Source: Tridacna crocea (taxonomy: Eukaryota; Mollusca; Bivalvia; Cardiida; Cardiidae). Taken from it: a stretch of 64,000 nt of DNA. The notes beneath the pieces are model-generated. The model worked only from the letters and a program-made list of their open reading frames with translations, ran no database searches and had not been told where the DNA came from. Shown in pieces: positions 55,490 through 64,000 of the stretch. Position 1 is the first letter of the stretch, and each line of letters opens with the position of its first letter. The stretch spans positions 2,834,501-2,898,500 of the forward strand of contig OX031062.1 in NCBI GenBank assembly GCA_943736015.1. The letters run 5' to 3'. Both the position numbers and the translations under genes were made by a program.

Positions 55490-56660
55490 AGCAAAGTGGT
55501 CAAGGGGAGCTTTTAGATCAAGATGTGTCTGTCGTGCGTCGACTGTCGTGCGTCGTCCATCTTGTGTCGTCCATCGTCAACTATTTGTTTAAACATTTTC
55601 ACTTCCTTTACCACTGGGCCGATTTGGACCAAACTTGGCTGGAATGCTCCTTGGGAGGTCCTCTTTAAAAACTGTTCACAGAACCTGATTCAATCAAAAG
55701 CCCTAGTTGCCATTGAAACCAAATGGAATTTTTCAGAAATTCTTTAGAAATCTCCTCTGAAAACGCTCGTCAAATTTTGAAATCATTTCAGAGAGATGTT
55801 CCTTTGGTGACCATTTTCAAAAGTTGTTGGCAAAATTTTGACCCCTAAGGAAACATGGCTCTGGTGAATGGGGGTTAATTGCTCTGTACGGACTAACTGA
55901 AAAAAATCTCAAACGTTATTCTTCTCTGAATCGGCAGGTCAGAGTATAAAATAATTTCACAAAGATGTTCCTTGGATAACCATTTTTAAAACTTATTCGC
56001 AAACGTTTGGTCCATCAACAAACATGGCTCAGGTGAATGGGGGGAGGGGGGCGGTACTGGCACTATACAGAAAGGAAAAAAAATCTTTAAAATTCTTCTT
56101 CTCTGAAACCGCTGGTCAGATTTTGAAATAACTTCACAGAGATGTTCCTTGGGTGACCCTTTTCAAAAACTGTTCGCGAAATTTTGATCCGTCAATAAAT
56201 ATGGCTCCGGTGAATTGGGGCTACTTGCACTATACGGAAATGAAGAAATTCTCAAATATTATTCTTCTCTGAAACGGCTGATCAGAGTTTAAAATGATTT
56301 CACAAAGAAGTTCCTCGGATAACCATTTTTAAAATGTGCTCGTAAAATTTTGATCTTTCAACAAATATGGCTCTGGTGATTGGGGGCTACTCGCACTATA
56401 CTGAAATGAAGAAATTCTTAAAAATTCTTCTTCCCTGAAATTGCTGGTCAGAGTTTGAAATAATTTCACACAAAATGTTCCTTGGGTGACCCTTTTCACA
56501 AAGTGTCCGTGAAAATTTATATCCATCAAGAAACATAGCTCTGATGGCTGTGGGCTATTAACACTGTATGGTCATGAAGAAATTCTAAAACAATCTTCTT
56601 CTCTGAAACGGCTTGTCAGATTTTGAAATAATTTCACAGATGTTTTCCGAGGGTGACTCT
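55490..56660. repeat. Second 166-bp tandem array
   Basis: CTTCTCTGAAACGGCTGGTC recurs near 55924, 56101, 56267, 56433 and 56601 (steps 177, 166, 166, 168). The left flank (CGTGCGTCG tract at 55530) and the CCACTGGGCCGATTTGGACC segment resemble the complement of a pearl-like element. Confidence 0.65.
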
Positions 56661-57107
56661 GAATTTTTAGTCACTTTCAAGCATTTGCTCTTCTGCAAGA
56701 AACTGTTCTTGGGTGAACTATCCAAAAATTTATTTGCAGAATTCCGATGCATCGAAATCATTGCTGTGGTGATGATTGTAGGGGTAGTGACAGATTTTGA
56801 AATGACTTTTACAGGTGACATTTTTAAAATTGCTTGGCAAAATAGTGATTTTGTTTCCACATGTTCAATCATGTATTAACAATTAATGATTCATAAACTG
56901 CATAATACAAATTCATGCATCTTGACCATTTAAACACACGTTGCGTTTATCATTCTTGTGTTTCTGAAAGAAAATATTTTTTATCATTGTTTTTGCTTAT
57001 GTGTGGGCTGTACTTACGACAAAAGCACTAAAAACTTTATATATGGACCATTAGGTCTAATCAAGCTATGCAGAAGTATTTTCAAAATTTAGATAGACTA
57101 ATGTTAA

Positions 57108-57480
57108 GGTAAGACCTGTGTAATGCGCTTCCGGTAAACATAGGGCAAACATTCTAATTGGCTGATAAATAAGGATAAATAAAGATTTATGTAGAAATAA
57201 TATTTTTGCACATTTCTAACGGATCAGAAATTCCGTTTATGTTTATCTTGAAATTATTTTGTGATACTTTTGTTAGTTTTCTGAAAAGGGAGGCAATTAT
57301 TATCTCTTTTTGAATTGAGAATATAGTGGTTTTATATTTATAAATAATAATTCAAAGAAGGAAAAAATGGAAAAAATGCAAAGATAAAAGTAGTTCAATA
57401 ATACTCATCTTTAATTATAGCAAATTCTGAGGGATGATATTTTAGTGGAAATAGCTGTTTTCCATTAAACAGGTCTTACC
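57108..57480. mobile_element. TTAA-flanked MITE, GGTAAGACCTGT family
   Basis: 373 bp with perfect 12-bp inverted ends GGTAAGACCTGT/ACAGGTCTTACC, between TTAA at 57104-57107 and 57481-57484. A diverged relative of its right two thirds lies at 53930-54190. Confidence 0.8.
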
Positions 57481-57644
57481 TTAAGCAGCATTTTTCTCAA
57501 GTGGATTTACCAGTCCTTTGTATTTTCATAAATGCGGTCATATTCCATCCAACAAATGAACTAAATTTTGGACTGAAAGATATCAATGGAAAAACAAAAC
57601 TTACTTCCTTACTAATTATTTACAGACAACTAAATTTTGAAAGG

Positions 57645-58010
57645 GAGCCCCCATGAATCGGTGCCGATTAACAAAGTCAGAGCCGGCCCACATAATCGGA
57701 GCCCTTCTTTATTTTCATCAGTTCTTGTGCTTTTCTTTTTAATTTTTGACCAGTAGTGAATGTAACATTTCAAGACATTAATTCAAGGTTTAGGACAGCA
57801 AGACTCTCTCTTACTTGCCAATTAAACGGCAATAACAGACTGAATTTAGGTCCTTGACGTATTATTTTTGCAACGGTCAAATCACTCCACAAATGATTCA
57901 GATAACATCGTACCCCTGTTCCAACTTTCCGTAGAGGAGAAAACAAGTTGAAAGACCAGAGGATCGAATGACATTCTCCTTTTTTGAATTTCAAAGACAT
58001 AAGAACACAT
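57645..58010 (-). repeat. Right arm of a 3.1-kb inverted repeat
   Basis: Partner of 54908-55290. The bracketed interval holds the 166-bp array and the 57108 MITE. Confidence 0.6.
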
Positions 58011-58267
58011 TATTACAAATACTGACACGCCTACCTGTTTTGGGGTCGTTTTTCAACCGACATCTTCAGAAACGGAAGACCAACACAACATTTTCTCGTC
58101 GGAGCCATTGTCTCTGAATATGAAGTTTCCTACCCGTATTCATATAGATTTATTTTTACGTTTGGTTTAAAAAAAAGATTGTCCAAGGCCTATGACAAAA
58201 CCCCAGGCCAACATAGGCGTACTTTGCTGCTCTCGTGCCTGTCTGGTAACAGGTTCATCCCAGGTAA

Positions 58268-58412
58268 TGAAACACGAGAAAAGAGGCATTCGGACTTTTG
58301 CGTAAAGTGTCGTCTCGGATCAGCCTGCGCAGCCTACGCAGTTCGCGCTGGCTAATCCGAGACAGCACATTACGACTACATTGATTATGTCCTTCAGACT
58401 TGGCCAAAACAG
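58268..58412. mobile_element. Partial GGCTTGCAACA-type MITE, unit D
   Basis: Equivalent to the unit C fragment. Confidence 0.6.
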
Positions 58413-59128
58413 AAAACTACATAAAAACGAAACGTGTTTATTTTGTGGTCTTACGAAATGGACAATAAGGGAACTGCTTCGAAGAATTTCTTTCTTAAGA
58501 TCTCCTTGCATTCTATGATTCGCTTGCAACCCCCAATATGAACATAAATGTAGAGAAGTTTGTTTATGGAATAGCTATTAATACATGACAAATCTTCAAT
58601 AGAAGCTCAGTTTCAAATTTGAAAAAAAAGGGGGGGGCTTTGAAATTGGAATTGTCTCAAACTTTATTCTTTATGTGTTTTATTTAAAATGACGTATTTA
58701 CATTTGGTTAAGGATTGTCTGTTAAACAAACTTCGGCCTAGAAGGAAAAGAAATGTGAAAAAGAATCCAAACATCTGTTTCATTATAAGTCGATAATATA
58801 TTTTGTAAGGGAAGACCTTTCTTCGTTGTCCCTACAGAGGAATCGTTGGTCAAGGTATCCGTTGCTGATTATGTTCTATATAAAACAAATATCACATAAT
58901 AATTGATTAAAAAAACACACGTTCCCCGAGAATGTATTCGTCATAAAAAGACTAATGCAAACTCGAAACCTAAACCAGCACAGAGTGCACCTTGCCGGTA
59001 GGCGGAGCCTCAAGCGGCACTGACATTCCTGCCACCAATGTTATCACAACAGCAGTTATGTAGGTAGTCGCTGTTTTAAAAAGCAAAGCATGATAAGAAT
59101 GAATCGATATCATCTAAAGACAAATGAC

Positions 59129-59134
59129 TATAAA
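59129..59134 (+). promoter_or_regulatory. Candidate TATA box, unit D
   Basis: TATAAA 98 bp upstream of the candidate start at 59227. Confidence 0.4.
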
Positions 59135-59226
59135 TCGCACAGCAAATGACATTCTGTATTTTACGTGTGTCTCTGTACATTCAAGTAGTTCTGGTTGAAG
59201 TGTGTTTTGATAAAAGCCGGTTAAGA

Positions 59227-59253
59227 ATGTCTCTCAGGAGCCAAATGTTAAAG
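59227..59253 (+). CDS. Candidate first coding exon, unit D
   Basis: Same nine codons and GTAGGA donor as the other units. The fuller downstream exon (61936-62994) has a clear acceptor but carries an in-frame stop, so splicing here would give only a short peptide. Confidence 0.4.
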
Positions 59254-59702
59254 GTAGGACCAGTTTTAAGTACATCTGAATAACTAGTGTAAAAGTTAGA
59301 CTTGTAAAGAAATTAATAAACATTAAGTAAAGTCAAACAAAGGGGCTGCCAATTGGTGCGCAAATAAATTTCGCATTATGTGGTCAAAATCACCAATTTG
59401 TTTTACAGCAATGACTAGCAAATACATGATTCATTGCAGAATTTTAAAACTGAACACATCAAGCGCTGTTTTTCTGTCAACTATACCCATTAAATGATTT
59501 TTAACGCTGCAACCATCTAATGTATTATATATTTTTCCCCTTTATTTCCTCAATTATGAAAAACAAACAAACAAACAAGAAATGCAAGAACAAAAACAGG
59601 AACAAAAAAAACAACAATAACACAATAAAACATTCGGTAAATTTGGAGAAAATTGGCTGTGTTGACGAGTATGCGTATGATAGTATGCGTGCATGCGTGT
59701 CT

Positions 59703-59721
59703 TTGCGCGTGCGCGCGCGCG

Positions 59722-59764
<43 letters not shown>
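59703..59764 (+). repeat. (CG)n/(AG)n microsatellite in unit D
   Basis: A GC-dinucleotide run followed by about 40 bases of GA. Shorter AG runs occupy the same position in units A (about 5905), B (about 26230), C (about 47165) and the remnant at 42105. Confidence 0.9.
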
Positions 59765-59769
<5 letters not shown>

Positions 59770-60173
59770 CAAATCAGTTACAAAAACTAAACTTCGGAAT
59801 GAAAATAATATAATAAATAAATAAGAAAATGTGGTAATTATGCGTGATATTCCATGCAATAATACTTTATACTTTCTCGAAATAAAGCAGTAAGAACTAA
59901 ACAGATGCTTGGAAACGCGTGAAATACTCAAACTTGATAATGTTTCATTTCTTTCTCTGGATGAACACAGAAAGAATTAAAGCATGATCCGAAAACCTAA
60001 AAATAAGGAATTTCTAAAAGAGAAAAAGAATTAAATTTCAATAGAGCTACATCGGTAATAAAAGCTGCGTTGGCTAAGTATTAAACAAGAGACAAAAGTC
60101 AAAATGGTGGATAAAGCGACGCCATATACGATAAACATTTTCACAGTATACATGCGCATGTAGAAAGATATAT

Positions 60174-60382
60174 GGCCTGCAATACACGAAAAGGGGCATT
60201 AGGACATTTGCGTAAAGTGTCGTCTCGGATTAGCCTGTGCATCCCACGCAAGTCTGCTGTAGCACAAAATTTTATGTAGTCGTGAAGTGTCGTCTCGGAT
60301 CAGCATACGCGGCCTGCGCAGGCTGATCCGAGACGACATTTTACGCAAATGTCCAAATGCCCCTTTTCACGTGTTGCAAGCC
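60174..60382. mobile_element. GGCTTGCAACA-type MITE in unit D
   Basis: Ends GGCCTGCAATACACG / CGTGTTGCAAGCC, flanked by ATAT (60170-60173, 60383-60386). Unit B shows the empty site at about 26650. Confidence 0.8.
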
Positions 60383-60683
60383 ATATAGGATCTGACATAA
60401 GTGTGCACTTGAGACAGATTTTAATGAACGAGAAAAAAATTTATTGAGCGAGCTTTTTATTTATGTTTTTATTTCATCTTAAGTCCTTACTTGAACATAC
60501 TTTTGAGTGATATGCAAGAAACGCTCGCAGATCTGGTGTTGAACAACTCGAAGATCTACGTGTGATAAATCACATTAAAAAATGGTATCCCCACACTTAT
60601 AAAGTCATCGTCAATTTATGTCATGTGTTTGATTTTTGATAAGACGAGCTAAAATACGATTATTTTCCTTCTATTTCACGCAG

Positions 60684-61165
60684 GTTGTGTGTAGAATGAA
60701 ATTGGCAAAGCGCTTTCTTGTTATATTCAGCATATTAAGCCTTGCTGCTCTGTATGCCTTATCTTTGACTTAATGAGGATTCTGTGAAATAGGCGTGAAT
60801 CTTAAAGGTATAGATTGAAAATAAAAGAGAATAATAGGAGAGACGTTCTGGAGTGTACGAACTCATTCTTAAAAGTGCAAATTACAATTGGGTGACTATA
60901 TGAGCGATGGTTGGCAGAAATTCGTATTTCTAGCATCTGATATGAGCTTCATCAGGCGAGCCATAGCCTATATGAAAATAGGTCGGTAAATCTAGATATG
61001 CCGTTTTTGTTGCTAGTAGCGATATGAAGTAGTGTAAAGACAACATAAAAGGCGATGAAATACATTACTCTCCCTTTCGTGATGTCGGAAGAGATCTATA
61101 TGTTCTGACTCAATGCAATCATTATATTCTCTGGGACATTTGGGTGGATGGGGGCGTGGTTAGAT
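60684..61165 (+). pseudogene. Decayed first copy of fucosyltransferase exon 2, unit D
   Basis: Acceptor CACGCAG, then VVCRMKLAKRF and a stop at the TTAA site (about 60768-60771) that holds the MITE in units A and C; here that site is empty. As in unit B/E, the stem is joined by a deletion directly to the RRDVL region, and the copy runs through a degraded HxRRGD region to the GVV region, where a diverged solo-LTR fragment begins at 61166. The shared internal deletion links this remnant to that of B/E. Confidence 0.8.
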
Positions 61166-61675
61166 TGTTACGAACCAAGCATAACGAGAAAGAAAACCAG
61201 CAACAATCCTTTAACACTAACAATTCTTTATCACTGCACAAAGACAAGAAAGTACAATAAGAGTAAAGTTTGAATGAAATTTTGATAATTTGTAATCTTA
61301 GAAGAAGAATTAAAGTAAGTCTCTCAAAATTAGAATTAGGTGGTTTAGACTATAAAAAGCATGAAATTTCTGGTTTCTAAAGCCTAAATTAACTATAGTT
61401 TAATTTGCAAATAGATATGAGCAACCTGTTTAAAAGTAAAGTAATTCCAACTTACTGATCTATATCCCAAGTTAAATCCAACACTTTTCACTAATTCTAT
61501 ATCCTCCAGGCCACAAGCCTAAGTTCAAGTCCAAATTCAGATAAGTCTTTTCTAGAAAGATGACATCATGCATTTGTAAACATCGTATTTACTAACAACC
61601 TGTTTCTAAAGATAACTACGTTGGAAAACAAAAACAATAAGTGTTCTTCATGTTTCAAGAATATTCAGAAAACAG
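61166..61675 (-). mobile_element. Truncated solo LTR, equivalent to that of unit E
   Basis: Begins at the same place in the decayed exon as the 34215 copy and aligns to it, but its far end is cut off and replaced by other sequence near 61675. Confidence 0.7.
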
Positions 61676-61935
61676 TGCCCGTACTCACCAACCATTGTTA
61701 AGAACGTTCTTGGTCTTAATCTTCAAGATTTTCCGACTATGAAAGTAACAGATCTTATGATTGGCAAATCTTCAGGAAACGACCGAAGATTTGGTTTTGA
61801 AGAACTTGTACGTGTGATTAATAACATTTGAAACATGTCATTCCAACAATTATGTAGGAAACAATAATTCGTTTTGTATGTTTGAATTTCGATATGAGCA
61901 GCTAGAATACGTTTCTTCTTCTTCTTTTTATGCAG

Positions 61936-62994
61936 GTTGTGTGTAGAGTGAAATTGGCAAAGGGTTTTCTTGTTATGCTCACCATTTTATGCGTTGCTGC
62001 TGTGTATGTCTTATCTTCGACTAACCAAGGATTCTATGAAAGAATAAACCTCAAAAGATTAGATACCACATCGTCATTACTTTAAAAATACATTCCTCTT
62101 TTTGCTGCAGTTTCTGGTAAAAAAGAATTAGGATTTACCACAGCTGTTTTGAAAAACAGCTGTACAGACGAGTTCAAAAGAAAACATTTCATGACTCCGT
62201 ATAAATTTTGTGGTCGAACCGGTAATACACTCTTTGTGCTGTTTACGCTGATAGCAACTGCCGCAAGCATTTGCTATACTCCAGTAATTCAACCAGAGAA
62301 ATTAGCACATCTTGAAGAAATCTTTGATTTGTCTAATGTGAAACGTATGGACTTAAATAAAAGTTCATTTCGAGTAGTTTCTGAACCTGGAATTGCTATA
62401 TACGACGTCAATTTGACCTCACGCATGAACCCGGCTTACAATTGGACACTGCGTGGATGTAGACAAAGTTTTAAGTACTTTGACAAATACAAGGATCTAG
62501 TAAGATCTTCTTTGAAAATTAAGGAGAATATTAGGAGAGACGTTCTGCAGTATATGAATTCATTCCTAAATGTGCAAATTACAATTGGCATTCATGTACG
62601 CCAGGGTGACTACCTGAGCGAACGTTGGCTGAAATTAGGACTTTCAGTTTCGGACATGGACTTCATCAGCCGAGCCATTGCCTATATAAAGGATAGGTTC
62701 GGTAAATATAGCTATGCCGTTTTTGTTGTTAGTAACGATATGAAATGGTGTAAAGCCAATATAAAAGGCGATGACATACACTACTCTCCCTTTCGTGATG
62801 TCGGAAGAGATCTATATCTTCTGACTCAATGTAAACATAATATTGTCACTTCTGGGACGTTTGGATGGATGGGGGCGTGGTTAAATGAAAGTGGCGTAGT
62901 GGTTTATGATAAGTCGTATCCACCACCAAACAAAACTTTCAGTAGAATGTTCAATAAAGATGACTTCTATCCGCATCATTGGATCGGTCTTTAA
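61936..62994 (+). pseudogene. GT11 fucosyltransferase with premature stop, unit D
   Basis: The exon is exactly as long as the intact ones (1059 nt from acceptor to stop), with no indel. A GAA codon has become TAA at 62083-62085, cutting the protein after the signal anchor and stem. An open frame of 281 codons continues from Met 62149 and contains the whole catalytic domain. HxRRGD reads HVRQGDY, losing the second arginine, which is strongly conserved in the alpha-1,2/alpha-1,6 fucosyltransferase motif; FVVSNDMKWCK and TSGTFGWMGAWL are retained. One change alone might be a soluble variant; both together argue for recent loss of function. Confidence 0.8.
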
Positions 62995-63065
62995 TGATAT
63001 TTTGGACAACTTGCCCTTTTGCTTGCAATCTTCTAGTGTTGTATGATCTATCTCTTAAAGAAGTA

Positions 63066-63628
63066 CGAGGGGAAGTCGATAAGTTCGTAGAACTCGGTAT
63101 TTTTCTTTACAATTCAAATGTTTTTTCTTTTATTTTTGTGCATTATAAACCTTTTCCAGTTGAACGATAAAAGCCAACGCTTTACAGTTTTTGCTTTTGG
63201 TTTTTGTTGGAAAACCTATACCCATAGACAAAAATGAAAAGTCAGAATATTGAGTTAGAGCACTAGTCCAGAGTTGCACAGGCGGCTATTCGTGAGTGCA
63301 AGCTCGAGCAGTTAAATCACCCACCATAAAGTCCAGACCTGGCCCAAAGTGATTATTGTCTTTTCTGAAATTTGATATCCCACTTGCTTGGAGCGAGACT
63401 TCCAGACGATAATCAGCTCAAGTCTGCTACAACGCGGCTTCTGACTTTCCATTTTTGCCGATGAGTATAGGTTTTCCAACAAAAAGTAAGAGCAAAAAAA
63501 AGTAAGAGCTGACTAAATGGCTGTTATAATTCAACTGACAAAGGTTTATACTGCCAAAAAAATGATAGATGAAATTTTGAATTGTATAGAAAAATACCGA
63601 GTTCTACGAACTTATTGACTTCCCCTCG
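63066..63628. mobile_element. Internally deleted mariner transposon, unit D
   Basis: Same insertion as at 36837, in the same place behind the fucosyltransferase exon, with the same HPP...SPDLA transposase remnant and TA flanks. The transposase was therefore already broken before the two units separated, or both decayed alike. Confidence 0.85.
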
Positions 63629-63737
63629 TATATAACGATTTTTTGTAACGGACAGATTTTTTTTAAAAACTTTGCACGTACAAAACTTATGTTCAAAGTT
63701 TGATATTTGTATTTAAACAAGCCATGGAAGAATATAT

Positions 63738-63810
63738 CAGAATGGATTGTGGGAAAAAGAGAAAATGCTGGCGTTTAGCTTTCTATCCTTTTCCCATAAT
63801 CTTTTAAATC
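63738..63810. mobile_element. Truncated hairpin MITE, unit D
   Basis: Same remnant as at 37518. Confidence 0.55.
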
Positions 63811-63915
63811 GTTTCAATTATAAAATCAACATCAATGTATATATAAATAAATGTATATGTTCAGTGCACGCTTTGTAATGTATTTCGATTATTGCGCTTA
63901 TATGCTTATGTATTC

Positions 63916-63921
63916 AATAAA
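63916..63921 (+). terminator. Candidate polyadenylation signal, unit D
   Basis: AATAAA equivalent to the one in unit E, about 0.9 kb after the reading frame. Units A and C have a MITE here instead, so their transcripts must end differently. Confidence 0.25.
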
Positions 63922-64000
63922 AATGTCTCTTGTGGATTAATAAAAAATTTGGTTCGACTCTTATGATCTGTGGCCCTAAAAACTTCAGGGTAACTTTAGG

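Larger units (their letters stand above)
58139..64000 (+). repeat. Segmental duplication unit D, running off the window
   Basis: Matches units B and C from the leader region onward and matches B/E downstream of the gene, including the mariner remnant and the following truncated hairpin MITE. The unit continues to the last base, so its right edge is not visible. A GGCTTGCAA-type MITE at 60174-60382 is specific to this copy. Confidence 0.8.

Noticed and set aside
59520-59931. Open frames on both strands around 59.5-59.9 kb
   Set aside because: They run through the CG/AG microsatellite and A-rich sequence and are not conserved in the sister units.

Overview
This looks like nuclear DNA from a molluscan, probably bivalve, genome. 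It is AT-rich, with sparse intron-containing host genes embedded in dense non-autonomous transposons. These include Meta-type tRNA-derived SINEs, arrays of about 166 bp resembling the bivalve pearl/Helentron-associated elements, and numerous palindromic MITEs. The two most abundant palindromes (cores TGCTGGTAACCAGCA and CTCGGATCAGCCTGCGCAG) remind me of dreissenid mussels, but that is recollection and was not tested.

The only host gene family I recognise is GT11, the alpha-1,2-fucosyltransferase (FUT1/2-like) family, all on the + strand. Four tandem segmental units carry it: unit A (about 5285-10990), unit B/E (about 23828-38220, split by a retrotransposon), unit C (about 45256-51596) and unit D (about 58139 to the window end). 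A fifth, decayed unit remnant lies at about 41520-42135. Each of the four main units has a TATA-containing leader, a 27-nt candidate first coding exon (MSLRSQMLK, then a GT donor), a decayed second exon, and further downstream a fuller second exon. Units A and C keep uninterrupted catalytic exons. The B/E copy is a pseudogene, and the D copy has a premature stop plus an altered HxRRGD motif. A shared internally deleted mariner behind the B/E and D genes, absent behind A and C, groups the copies as (A,C) and (B/E,D).

The retrotransposon at 27025-33810 is a young, nearly whole Ty3/gypsy-type LTR element. Its Pol order is protease-integrase-RT-RNase H, the arrangement of the Gmr1 clade. It sits in the decayed exon of unit B/E with an ATGC target duplication. 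Nested in its left LTR, with a GTGT duplication, is a 528-bp TRIM-like miniature LTR element. Both of its 206-bp LTRs carry a tRNA-like segment with pol III A- and B-box matches, and its primer-binding site matches that of the larger element. A diverged inverted pair of related LTR halves lies at about 14598-14812. This pol III-bearing TRIM is the most unusual item in the window.

The rest is repeat-rich. About 28 copies of a roughly 220-bp, TTAA-flanked MITE with a central perfect palindrome are present, along with two other TTAA-flanked families. Two copies of a 454-bp foldback element have 5-bp target duplications. Three foldbacks share ends but not all share a core. There is a tandem array with a three-monomer higher-order period (18.6-20.6 kb), two arrays of about 166 bp, two Meta-SINEs, and several long-armed inverted repeats. 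I see no rRNA, CRISPR array or canonical tRNA gene, and no other convincing protein gene.
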